Below, piece by piece: positions 1-9,329 of a stretch of DNA of 23,827 nt. Each line of letters begins with the position of its first letter. The stretch's first letter is position 1. A program made the position numbers and the translations under genes. The notes below the pieces were generated by a model. It saw only the letters and a program-made list of their open reading frames with translations. It was not told the origin of the DNA and did no database searches. Source of the DNA: Ophiothrix spiculata. Taxonomy: Eukaryota > Echinodermata > Ophiuroidea > Amphilepidida > Ophiotrichidae. The stretch lies in the NCBI GenBank assembly GCA_000969725.1, contig JXSR01S011251.1; one strand, written 5' to 3'.

Positions 1-797
1 CTAATTAAAGTAGACATAGGAAGTTGTTGAATTTAAATTGACCGAAACTACGTTTTATCTCGCCTTGTCATCAAATATATTTTAATTGCTGATTAATAGC
101 CTTCATTGCAATTTAGAATAATGTACATAGAAAAACAAATAGCATTGACGTCATACAGTTTTCAAAAATATTAGGAACCACATGTTTTTCTCAGTCTTCA
201 AAGCTGTCAAATTGTTGTGATATTAAATACTTTTGTTAAGATAAACACTTCATAATATAATTGTGTGAATATTTTAACTAATTCACACAAGCAATAAAAT
301 GAAAATTCACTTTAACGTGAGTGGAATTGTCGAGCCTCATCCGAGGAACTCTTCATCAGCACTGCTAGGATGAGCTGGTAGATGCTGGAGCGGGAACTGA
401 GTCACGTGATCGGGAGGTGATCGATAGATCACATGACTCAATTAGTTTCTTGTAAGTCTTGGGTAAGGCACTTCATAATATGTAATGTATATATGATACT
501 GTCTAATTTGCGATCATTTTGCATCTTCATGTTTTTCTAGCCAGAAATCTACTGCCAATAAAATGAATGCCTAATGAATTATGATTATTCTGATTCAGAA
601 ATAGTTTTTCGGTGATTTTGGTATCGTTTTGGTTTAACAATTTAGGATAAATGGGGGTTCCGACAGTTAGATGTGTTATATACAAAAACAACCAAGTCAG
701 ACAAGGGTTTGATACAAAAAAGATGAATATCCCCAGTCCCGAATACAATTGAGGTGTCTGCAACATTACCTAACTAGGCAATGTTAGGTAACTAGGC
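1..797. repeat. Direct repeat copy A (about 790 bp, hammerhead-bearing)
   Basis: This sequence recurs at 1863-2651 with an offset of 1,862 bp. By eye the copies are identical over most of their length. Copy A has 7 extra bases (CAGTCCC) near 733-739 and there is one substitution near 793. The window begins exactly at the first matching base, so the repeat may extend further left. It contains a hammerhead-like motif (320-363, minus), a near-perfect 13 bp inverted repeat (GAGTCACGTGATC, then GATCACATGACTC) at about 399-439, and a 9 bp inverted repeat TTACCTAAC/GTTAGGTAA at 766-791. No TG...CA ends or protein domain are seen, so an ordinary LTR is not supported. A pseudo-LTR of a Penelope-like or retrozyme-like element, or a simple segmental tandem duplication, would fit. 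Confidence 0.93.
320..363 (-). ncRNA. Hammerhead-ribozyme-like motif (copy A), probably degenerate
   Basis: On the minus strand the order is AGTG, then CTGATGA, a hairpin, GACAATTC, then CACT. AGTG and CACT pair as stem I. CTGATGA is the hammerhead core box. The hairpin is GAG/CTC plus CCTC/GAGG around GGAT (stem II), after one unpaired A. GACAATTC sits where a minimal-stem-III hammerhead of Penelope-like elements has GAAACGTC. The cleavage-site C would be the complement of base 324. The second box reads GAC instead of GAA (A14 to C), which is expected to weaken or abolish cleavage. The geometry is seen directly. The family assignment is inference from known Penelope/retrozyme hammerheads. 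Confidence 0.42.
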
Positions 798-1862
798 AAT
801 GTAACATGATGCAAATATTATACCAATGCGAAGTGAACATGTAATTCTTTTAAAAATGTCAAGCTTTGTAGAAAATATTATAAGAGTGCTACTAAGTAGA
901 TCACTGACGCTGTATTTAATTTCCCTGCTGGTTTAAAATTTGTTTAATTTGAAGTTGCAAATTAAATTGTGAATGTCAATATGTCGACGACATACATGCT
1001 GGTATATAAGGCGTATATAATGTAACTCTCAAGGGCCACCATACTGTCTGATTGACTGTCGCAGTTGAAATGTTTCAAAATTTTGGCTTAAATCAGAATC
1101 CAAATCATATACCTGCCTTTTAATGTGAAACTACTCAGTTTAAGTATTTTGTTAGCTAGTCTACTTTAAAGTATGTTGGGTTTATTTGTTTAAATAGAAT
1201 AATATAGATAATCAAGTTTATCTTGCAATTGCAACGATACTTTTAGGACTATAATTGAAGTTTATTACACGATACCAGAGACTCTATAGTGTTTTCCCTC
1301 TAAATACATAGGGTTTCTAGTTGATAAACATGGATGAATAATGGGTCCATTTCATGTTTTCTAGGATGTTTGTTTCTTGATTGTCCTATTTCAACTTATT
1401 CGTTATGTCCTTTATTTGTTTCTTAAACGTGCATATATATAGTATTAATACATAGAGTTAATTCTGCGATTTTATCCAATGCCGATTGATCCTTTCAAGT
1501 TCAGATATTTTATTGCATGTTACAGATTTTATATTAAACACACCTCTGTTAGTCAGAATAAGTTCAAATATAAGAAATATTCCGTCTTAAGAATTATAAC
1601 AATCTTTTTTATTATAATTATTATTTCTGTACTGGCTGAAAGACAATTTCCCTTGAAATATTGAGTTGTTAATAGGTTTCGTCAATACAATTTGCCTATA
1701 TTAATGTCTTTCTCAGATTACTAAAACACAAGCCCGGGGATCAATGGAACTTTAACATTATAGTTCACTTGGGATGATTTTTTCACTGTTCTCCATCCTG
1801 CTTTAAAAATGTGCATTATATTTTTATATGATTAGCAAAGTAAATTACGTTTACATTTTTTT
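798..1862. repeat. Spacer between the direct repeats, rearranged fragments of the arm sequence
   Basis: No convincing gene is present; a 61-codon open frame at 1479-1664 shows no recognisable domain. Two blocks are diverged copies of sequence in the left arm. About 850-1070 resembles 4990-5235, sharing for instance AAGGCGTATATAATGT. About 1100-1320 resembles 4450-4700, sharing for instance CTTTTAATGTGAA. Their order is swapped relative to the arm. This makes the spacer a deleted or rearranged relative of the arm rather than unique DNA. Confidence 0.6.
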
Positions 1863-2651
1863 CTAATTAAAGTAGACATAGGAAGTTGTTGAATTTAAAT
1901 TGACCGAAACTACGTTTTATCTCGCCTTGTCATCAAATATATTTTAATTGCTGATTAATAGCCTTCATTGCAATTTAGAATAATGTACATAGAAAAACAA
2001 ATAGCATTGACGTCATACAGTTTTCAAAAATATTAGGAACCACATGTTTTTCTCAGTCTTCAAAGCTGTCAAATTGTTGTGATATTAAATACTTTTGTTA
2101 AGATAAACACTTCATAATATAATTGTGTGAATATTTTAACTAATTCACACAAGCAATAAAATGAAAATTCACTTTAACGTGAGTGGAATTGTCGAGCCTC
2201 ATCCGAGGAACTCTTCATCAGCACTGCTAGGATGAGCTGGTAGATGCTGGAGCGGGAACTGAGTCACGTGATCGGGAGGTGATCGATAGATCACATGACT
2301 CAATTAGTTTCTTGTAAGTCTTGGGTAAGGCACTTCATAATATGTAATGTATATATGATACTGTCTAATTTGCGATCATTTTGCATCTTCATGTTTTTCT
2401 AGCCAGAAATCTACTGCCAATAAAATGAATGCCTAATGAATTATGATTATTCTGATTCAGAAATAGTTTTTCGGTGATTTTGGTATCGTTTTGGTTTAAC
2501 AATTTAGGATAAATGGGGGTTCCGACAGTTAGATGTGTTATATACAAAAACAACCAAGTCAGACAAGGGTTTGATACAAAAAAGATGAATATCCCGAATA
2601 CAATTGAGGTGTCTGCAACATTACCTAACTAGGCAATGTTAGGTAACAAGG
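1863..2651. repeat. Direct repeat copy B (about 790 bp, hammerhead-bearing)
   Basis: This is the second copy of the 790 bp repeat. It lacks the CAGTCCC heptamer present in copy A. The right inverted-repeat arm (RC of about 23130-23150) has an equivalent of the longer form, so copy B probably lost the 7 bases by slippage between CCC runs. From about 2495 onward copy B is continuous with the left arm of the giant inverted repeat. Its last ~150 bp therefore also match, inverted, 23050-23215. Confidence 0.93.
2182..2225 (-). ncRNA. Hammerhead-ribozyme-like motif (copy B), probably degenerate
   Basis: This is an identical copy of the 320-363 motif at an offset of exactly 1,862 bp, with the same A14-to-C core change. 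Two hammerheads in direct orientation, one in each flanking repeat, is the arrangement expected of a retrozyme or Penelope-like pseudo-LTR. An active pair would release a 1,862 nt RNA. If both copies arose by a recent segmental duplication, the spacing carries no such meaning. Confidence 0.42.
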
Positions 2652-3194
2652 CAATATTTTCATAGAAATGTATAAAAACGCAGTTATTCTTCGTAATTAC
2701 TTCCTGGTTTACACATACCGTATAATTGATAGCAAACCTTTGCATTTTTGAAAGCAATTATAACATTTTAGTTCAATTTAATTGATATTTAAACTTCGTA
2801 TTTGCTGTATTCTAATTATAATGCATTTTAAACATACCATTTTTGACAAAATAAAATGATAGAGTTAAGTATGAAGGTACATTCATAAGATGTTATATTT
2901 CAGGTATATTTTATTAAAATGCCATGGCAGTAAAAACTGAATTGCGACATAATTAAGAATCTATACAACACAATTATCATGCATTTAAAGATATATATAC
3001 ATTAAAATGGGGGGGGGGGATACCATGGGGAAAATATTGGTGAGGGCACTGGCAGGGTTGAGTATTGCACAAAATTTGTTATAACAATGAAAAATTGCAT
3101 TTGTAATTTGCAAGTTGCCAAAAATAATAGGTCACCTAAAAACACATAAAACTACCCAAGGTAATTTTTAAGGGAATTTAATGCAACACACATT

Positions 3195-4070
3195 CTAGAA
3201 AGGTGATTCATTGAGAATACGAGTTAGGTATAGGAGGGGGATTTTCCTGAAGCGGTCTGTTCTAAACCGGTATGGTTAGAATTTAGCTTTTTTCGAGTTG
3301 CATATATGTGAGTTTGACACAGTGCGGGGGAACAAACTTGAGAATATCTGGGAGCTGCTAGCTTTGATTGCAAATTTTTTGCAGATTTAAAATTCTACGG
3401 TCCAGAAGGGACTGGAGGTTGAGTGTATTCAATGCCTCATGGTAGGTGGTATATTCAGAGGACAGGATGCAGCGACACATACGCTTCTTGATCTTCTCAA
3501 GGTGGTTCACCTGCTGTTGAGTGAGACCAACACTCCAAAGTGCGGCAGCATATTCAAGACAAGGGCGTAAATAACCTTTGTAAACATATAGGAGATCTTG
3601 TTTGTCAAGACCAGCTTCTTTCAATTTTCTAAGCATTAACTGCCTGATTCAACCTGCCCACCCCACTTTAAATCGTTATCAATAATCACACCAAGTAGTT
3701 TAACTTTCTCAACAACTTCAAGTTCGTGACTCGAGATCGCAACATCCACATTAGGAGGTGTTTTCCTACCGAAGTAGACCTGCACGACCTAACAATTAGT
3801 TGGATTCAAGGCTTTTTTGGATCTTACCAGGATTGCCACGACTCCTGCTTTTACTCAGTGTTAGGTCGTCGACTTATTACCACGCGTGGATGTCATATTC
3901 TTTGTCACTCTCTTAAACACTATTGATGATGCTGAGAAAAAAATAATTGGGGCCAAAATTGTACCTTGTGGAACCCCTCCCAATAAAGTTTGCCAATCAG
4001 ATAGGGAGTTCTTGTATTTAACCCGTTGCTGTCTGCTAGAATAGGCGTCTTTGCGACAGAACACTTTTGG
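3195..4070 (-). pseudogene. CR1/jockey-like non-LTR retrotransposon reverse transcriptase, 5'-truncated relic (left arm)
   Basis: Reading on the minus strand, a frame ending near 3861 carries RQQRV followed by GGVPQGT at about 3960-3980. This is the reverse transcriptase palm segment before the catalytic box. In another frame VDDL lies at about 3862-3873, immediately after two stop codons (3874-3879) where the catalytic YVDD box of the family would begin. The 3' part (3358-3636) reads MLRKLKEAGL, then LRPCLEYAA and LTQQQVNHLEKI, the thumb/C-terminal segment of CR1/jockey-like elements. The reading ends at a stop at 3195. The 5' part (endonuclease and early RT motifs) is absent, as expected for 5'-truncated LINE copies. 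Several frameshifts and stops mean it cannot be functional. The family is named from motif recognition; the exact clade (CR1, L2, Rex1 or similar) is not settled. Confidence 0.85.
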
Positions 4071-5560
4071 AGAAACTGGTGAAAATAGGCAGCAAAAAAT
4101 AAAGAAAATAATAAGAATTTCCAGTAGATTTTCTGTTGTAAAATGTGATTACCTTGATCAGCAAGTAAGGTGTCATTTTAAAGCTTAAAAATGCTATAAA
4201 AGATAAAATGATAAAATCAAAATTGATATCATCTGCAAAGTCTCCCTTTCGGGATGAGTCATCACATATTTAGTGACGGGTGATGCAAAAATCGCCATCC
4301 AGTCTAAGTCATAATTGCCCAAAATATATGCAAGATCTGATTTCACGATTACAATTAAATAATTCCAGTATTTAGTTTTCTTATGCCATTTCTTAAATAT
4401 TGTTGAATTATTTTTCACTAAAAAAAATCGGCGCCATATTAGGGGTTTGATCAAACGCCTGGCTTTTAATGTGAACCTACTCAGTATAATAAAAGACTTC
4501 CATCTGTTCAAATGTTAGCTTGTCTGCTTCAAAGTATGTCGGGTTTGTTTGTTTGCATAGAGTAATGCGGAGCATTAAGTAAATTTAGCATATGCGGGCC
4601 AGCTGATACTTACGAACGATTAGAGATAAGTACACTTTGCCAGACCTTCATAGTGTAACCAAGGTTTGGATTTCCCTCTGCGTATTTTGGTTTAGTATTT
4701 TGTGCTGTTAAATGAATTATTAATGCATCTACATCTTGTTGTTTGGTATGTTTTGCTCGCATATTGCTCATTATTGATAATGCTTTTGTCATACTATTGA
4801 TAAGAAAAATGTCCAAACATGTTCATTGAATAAGTTGCTCTGTTATATTTTATCGTGTGAAATTGATCAAGAAGATTGTGTTTATAACCCGGGTTTATAC
4901 CATTGGATTATTGCTTGCTTTGTCGAATGTGTGTCATGTCTTCAGTAGCACGTATAAGTTTATATGAACCGTGATGCAAATACTTAAGCAACGCGACTTT
5001 TAAACATATTCTTCAAAGATTTTAAGCTTGGAACACAATATGCTACTTAATACATTACCGAAGCTAGTCGCTAGTTGGTTTTCATTTTCCTACGTGGTTT
5101 GGAATTTGTATAATTTAAAGTTTCAAATTAGATTAAGAATGTCAATTTGTCGACAAGATGTAAGGTGGTTTGTAAGGCGTATATAATGTTACTCTCTAGG
5201 GTTAACGTACTGTTTGAGTGGCTGTCCCTTATTTCCGTAGCTTGTATTCCAGGAAGACACTGAGGTATAATGCTGATTTAATATCTTCTAATGTAGTCAC
5301 AGAAAGGTCATGAAATGCTGCAAACAATCATTACTAGTGAAACAGGTGTTGAATAAATACTATTGGAATTTGTACGTTACCTGCAAAGCATTTAATCATA
5401 AAGATATTGAGTGGCTGGTTTGATTCATTATATTTCATACAGACTTTCATTATGGCATGATTTCTCAAACATGCGAATAGGAACTGTCACACATCTTTGG
5501 AAATCTGCTTAATAAAATTCGATAAAGAATTCCCGTAGATGATTAATAGAAAGTCCCGTA
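4071..5560. repeat. Left-arm body between RT relic and hairpin block, no identified gene
   Basis: This AT-rich stretch is present in inverted form at about 20210-21465. A minus-strand open frame of 68 codons at 4610-4816 (containing KHTKQQDVDA and YAEGNPNLGYTM) is recognisable in the right arm, but there it holds an in-frame stop. I do not recognise this protein. It may be an old exon or transposon fragment, or chance. Parts of the stretch (4450-4700, 4990-5235) recur, diverged and in swapped order, at 850-1320. Confidence 0.6.
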
Positions 5561-5571
5561 AAAATGACGCA

Positions 5572-5708
5572 TGACTAACTGAATTTACTCAAAATGACTA
5601 ATATAATTCATGATTTGTCATCGCAACTGACTAATTAATGGTGAATATCTATCAGAAATTAATAATTTAATTCGTCATTCAGTTTGTAATGCGTCATTCA
5701 GTTAGTCA
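5572..5708. repeat. Hairpin-forming block with TGACTAACTGAAT inverted termini (left arm)
   Basis: TGACTAACTGAAT at 5572-5584 is the exact reverse complement of ATTCAGTTAGTCA at 5696-5708. The interior and flanks (to about 5755) are dense in short GTCAT/ATGAC and TTAGTCA motifs. The left copy carries a ~20 bp internal duplication beginning GTCATTCAGTTTG that the right copy lacks. It may be a tiny foldback or MITE. It predates the arm duplication because both arms have it. Confidence 0.6.
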
Positions 5709-6002
5709 ATTGACAACACATTTGATTTTCGCTAATTAGTCATGTAATTAATCATTTATTTATTAGCTAATAATTACCAAATTACAAATTGAATATTTAG
5801 AGATGGAAACTATTTTTAAACACCAAAAATTGTTTTCCAACATTTCAAAGACATTTTGTTCCATTAATTATGAAAAAATCACTCTACATGACTAATTTTT
5901 AATTCGTCAAATAAGACATGTATTTTGACTAATTTATGTTTTCATTGTACAAAAATATAGCTATTTTTGCAATCTTCAGACTGAAAAATGTAAAAGACAC
6001 CC

Positions 6003-6229
6003 TCACATACACAGTGCTGCAATGCAACATAAATACGTTAATTTGCTGTAAATACTAGTCAACTGACCGTTGAACTGCAGAAAGTAGAACAATCCTGATG
6101 TTTTAGCATTTTTACAAGATGTGATTTTTTTCTTAATTTGTTCAATGAACTGATTTATATCTTTACTATCTTTTGGTGGTATAAATATCTTAACAGAAAG
6201 CACATACTTGGTTCAGAATATTGCTTCTT
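6003..6229 (-). other. Small open frame of unknown identity, broken in the right arm
   Basis: A minus-strand frame of about 70 codons opens after a stop near 6220 and reads through KYVLSVKIFIPPKDSKDINQ, then a lysine-rich stretch, to a stop at 6003. The homologous right-arm copy (about 19555-19745, plus) has the same frame with two C-to-T type nonsense changes (CAA to TAA, CAG to TAG). The left copy may therefore preserve an old coding piece, or both may be chance. No domain is recognised and no splice context is established. Confidence 0.25.
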
Positions 6230-6344
6230 TAAAAAAACAGTAAATAGGATTTAAAGGAAAATATCAACATTGACGTAAAGCTGTTATCTGCTAAATAAGC
6301 AATATGTTATACAGGCAAGGAATGGAGAGTAATATATCGCATTG

Positions 6345-6619
6345 CTACAGGCTTTGTTTTAAGTGTAAATACAGACTTAATTTCCCCGCATGATTTAAAC
6401 GTTTTTTGTCGAAGTGTAAAGTTGCGCACTTGATTGTAAATGTCAAATAACTATGAATGGGAATAACATGTGTGCTGTTTGTGAAACATATGGAAAAGTT
6501 ACTATTACTCTCTGGGGTAATTCCCCTGTTTGGTTTAGCACTGATTGCAAGCACCTTATTTCCCTTTTTGATGTTAAAACATAAGAGCATTAATCAGATA
6601 ACTTGCTATTTCAAAAGTT
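6345..6619. other. Overlapping antisense open frames conserved in both arms, unknown
   Basis: On the minus strand 6345-6590 encodes 81 codons without a stop. The equivalent on the right (19139-19393, plus) is also open, with about eight amino-acid differences. On the opposite (plus) strand 6454-6619 reads MGITCVLFVK, then MEKLLLLSGVIPLFGLALIA, which has one strongly hydrophobic, membrane-helix-like segment; the right arm keeps a similar frame. I cannot assign either frame to a family. The changes are not obviously synonymous, so coding is unproven. Confidence 0.2.
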
Positions 6620-6780
6620 AAACAGTTCGCTAGTCTAAATTCATAAAAATAAAAACACTCGCTAGTCCGAATTAAATAAAAAGGCTCGATAGTCCGAAAT
6701 TAGTAAAGAGCTAGATTGATTTTTGACAAGAAGATTATTGAAATATACACATATTTGTTCTACTAGAACTAGCGAGCTGC
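6620..6780 (-). repeat. CTCGCTAGTCCGA motif cluster (left arm, inner edge)
   Basis: Degenerate copies of CTCGCTAGTCCGA (reverse complement TCGGACTAGCGAG) lie at about 6624-6638, 6657-6672 and 6683-6698. A sense-orientation copy GAACTAGCGAGCT lies at 6766-6778, next to the small palindrome GTTCTACTAGAAC. Spacers are AT-rich and about 20-30 bp. The cluster is the counterpart of the larger one at 18671-18911 and marks the inner end of the arm. Confidence 0.65.
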
Positions 6781-7530
6781 TGTCCAAATTCCTTCTCTCA
6801 TAGCCTACTTTGACCTAAAAATGGTTGTTGATTTTACACACGCAAAATGTCTGATGTTGACAAAATTTGTACAAATGGACATAAGTATACACCTCAGCAT
6901 TGCTAAAATATTGTATATAATTCCAGCAATGGTCAAATTTTACATTTTCAGATCCCCCGACCAAACTCAAAATTGGTTTTTTGGCCCAGTCTTTGGCCGA
7001 TTTCAATGAAAACAATGTCAAAATGATCAGGAGATCATGCTGCATTAAATGAGCGTTTACCCTATATAAGTGATTTGAAGCATCACAATTTTATAACCGA
7101 CCACTACTTATAAAACAGATTGAGTTTATTGTATTATATCATTCGTAATCAAAAACAAAAACACAATAGGCAGGCCCGCCGATTGTAAACTAATTGATTT
7201 AGGTAGGAGGTAAAAGAAATGAACAATCACCATCAATGAGCCAATCAAAGGATTGCAATCCTACGACGAGCTATTGTTACCAAGAGAAGAGATCAATGTC
7301 GGCCCATGAACCTCTACGCCAAGTTGGCAAACCAATTTTGCTCATTTTTTTCTTCAAACCCTTCCTAAATAGCCCACATATTTTGTAACATAATATCATT
7401 TACCTAAATATAAGAGTAATTAACAGAATTTCTCCAAATTTGATTTCCAATTCCTAGTATTACTTTCAGTTGTGCATTATTTTCGTATTGCGCAATATAC
7501 GATTGTTAAAGTACCTAAATTTACTACTAA
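6781..7530. other. AT-rich loop sequence, nothing recognised
   Basis: Short open frames on both strands (for example around 6815-7045) overlap antisense to each other and show no domain, codon pattern or second copy. I see no gene, RNA or repeat here. Confidence 0.5.
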
Positions 7531-7539
7531 TTTATCAGA

Positions 7540-7601
7540 TAGCTGCGTGGCTTGATGAGGTCGATTCTCGCTTGGGGATCGAAGACCACTGGTTCGATTC
7601 T
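7540..7601 (+). ncRNA. tRNA-like Pol III promoter region, possible SINE head
   Basis: TAGCTGCGTGG (7540-7550) fits the A-box and GGTTCGATTC (7591-7600) fits the B-box of tRNA genes, 51 bp apart. A T-rich tract with TTTTTT, able to act as a Pol III terminator, follows at about 7615-7640. The region does not fold into a clean cloverleaf by eye, so a tRNA-derived SINE or a pseudo-tRNA is more likely than a working tRNA. The downstream TTTCTTTTCT stretch could belong to its tail. Confidence 0.4.
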
Positions 7602-7619
7602 TACACACTCCTAATTTTT

Positions 7620-8560
7620 TTCTTCTTTTCTTTTCTTTTTATTTCAATTAGATCTAATCTTTTCTTTGACAAGTCACTCTTTATGATACAGATCTTTTTT
7701 TTTTCTATTTTTAATTAAAACAAGACATGAGCTACTAATAAAATTTGCTAAGTAATAGGCTACGGTAGGCTTACACTTCACGCGGCAGCCATTATAGCTC
7801 CCGATAGCGGAAATAGGTGTCTTCGGATATGATCCTCGTGTGTTAATTAGGGGTACAATAGAGAAAAAAAATTTTAAAGATAAAATAATGTTATGAACAT
7901 TCATCTCCTTACTAGGCTAAGAAAATTAATGAAAATTATGGCCATTAGTCAAACAAATTGCAAAAGTAATGATATTTTCAGGATACTATTAGACAAACAT
8001 ATACAACAACTAGTCAAAAATCTAGAAAAACCTAGTTGGTGGAACAGTGATTAATTTGCATAAAACAAAATGGCTGCCAAAACAGGGGTTAAAATTTCAA
8101 AATTGGTTAAATCGTGTTAAGAATCATTCTATTGTGTTCCACTAATCACAAAGAATCAGAAAAAGTATACATTTACCCATCTCCAATGTATGGTTAATGA
8201 GTTATATCCAAAAACGTGAAAGGTCATATCAGGGGTCACGTGATATGTCAGACAAAAAAAAAAGACATCTAGCTCGAGAAAATGGACTGTAGCCTTAAGG
8301 CTAGACTGCGAAAAGCTCGTAGTAAGACAGCTTTGATTGGTTCATTGATTTATATCTACTGGTTAATATTCATTTCATTTACCTTCTACCTTAAAAATCA
8401 ATTAGTTTACAAACGGCGCGGTGAGTCTTTTTGATTTTCAGAATGTGCACAATGTTCAGGATGTTCTTTAAGAATGTCCGTATTAAGGGTACGAGGAATC
8501 CACATGCTCAGGAAAATGTGAATCTTAACTATTTTTCTATCATGAAAAGATAAATAGTTT
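7620..8560. other. AT-rich loop sequence, nothing recognised
   Basis: It contains a pyrimidine-rich tract (about 7611-7700), scattered homopolymers and an A10 run near 8255. No gene-like frame is present. GGACTGTAGCCTTAA at 8284-8298 recurs at 9237-9251 (see findings). Confidence 0.5.
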
Positions 8561-8564
8561 CCAC

Positions 8565-8652
8565 TGCCTTTGCGGGGACTCGAACCATGGATTATTGCAG
8601 GAGTTAGTCATGCATTACGAAGCGAGCGCTCTACCGCTGAGCTATCAAGGCA
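8565..8652 (-). tRNA. tRNA-like sequence / tRNA pseudogene or SINE head
   Basis: On the minus strand the 88 nt run from TGCCTTGATAGCTCAGCGG to GCAAAGGCA. TAGCTCAGCGGTAGAGCG is a textbook D-arm/A-box and GGTTCGAGTCC a perfect B-box. The ends can pair as an acceptor stem (GCCTT with AAGGC). The anticodon arm is irregular: CTCGC TTCGTAA would put CGT (Thr) at the anticodon, but the 3' half of the stem does not match. There are also about 15 nt too many before the T-arm, so an intron, a class II variable arm or decay must be invoked. A functional tRNA is doubtful; a tRNA-derived relic with an intact internal promoter is well supported. Confidence 0.6.
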
Positions 8653-8659
8653 TTGTTGA

Positions 8660-9320
8660 GATCGTGAACTATAATCTAAAACATAAATATTAGAATGCCG
8701 TATTTTTCTTTTGTTTACATAAAAATTGCAATTTTTGCCTCATTGGCATGCTCGATTTGTAAGTAAATTATGCGAATGCGTATATCAGACAAAATGTAGA
8801 TAATGTAGTTACTAAAATCAAGCTATTCACAGCTCAAACAGGGCGAACTCAGAGTCATAATTCACGCCTGGTTTTTCGGGCAAAACAACGCGGGTTTGTT
8901 ACATTATCATTCAAAATCAACACAACACATTTATAAAATATTATTTGTAATTCAATAAAAAGTATCAAGCCTACAATCTGTCAAAATTTGAAAACAGGCG
9001 ATTCGTTCGAACATCATAAAATTTTAAGGTTTCGGCGGAAAAGGTGTAAATTTTTCGAAGTAGTTTATTGACGTAATTTTGACCTTGATAATGGACGTGA
9101 AATCACTACTAAAGTCTCATGTATAAACTAGAGACTCTATTACATATGTACGCCAAAAATTGTATTATTCTGATATGTGTAAGTAGGTAAACAGTTGCAG
9201 TAAAGATGCCGTTGGCAAAAATGGCCCCCATTTAGGGACTGTAGCCTTAAAGTCAGCCTGAGTGTGTTGATTTATACGTGTGTAAACTCATCTAGGGATT
9301 TTTTCTTTGAATGGAGTGTG
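8660..9320. other. Intergenic AT-rich sequence, nothing recognised
   Basis: No reading frame with family-like features, no repeat copy elsewhere in the window and no obvious RNA, apart from the short direct repeat at 9237-9251. Confidence 0.5.
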
Positions 9321-9329
9321 TTTTTATAG

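Larger units (their letters stand above)
2495..6745 (+). repeat. Left arm of giant inverted repeat
   Basis: This sequence reappears in reverse complement at about 18648-23215. Matches run through the whole length: the GCAATG/TTAGGTAA motif at the outer edge, the retroelement relic at 3195-4070, the blocks at 4440-5240, 5570-6200 and 6245-6590, and the CTAGTCCGA motif cluster at 6620-6700. Identity looks like roughly 85-95% by eye, so the arms are old or diverging. Left-only segments are about 3815-4300 (retrotransposon palm region, missing on the right) and a ~20 bp duplication near 5675-5695. A G10 tract at about 3009-3018 marks where the right arm instead has about 510 bp. Confidence 0.93.

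Noticed and set aside
1-2651. LTR retrotransposon with 790 bp LTRs
   Set aside because: No TG/CA termini, primer binding site, polypurine tract, gag/pol or target duplication can be seen.
4194-4511. 105-codon minus-strand frame, including an ADD-like string in another frame, as a second reverse transcriptase
   Set aside because: No surrounding reverse transcriptase motifs are present, and the right-arm equivalent does not keep the frame.
6815-7045. Pair of antisense open frames around 6815-7045
   Set aside because: No domain, no second copy and no codon signal; consistent with chance in AT-rich DNA.
8565-8652. Functional tRNA-Thr(CGT)
   Set aside because: The anticodon stem does not pair and the distance to the T-arm is too long; kept only as tRNA-like.
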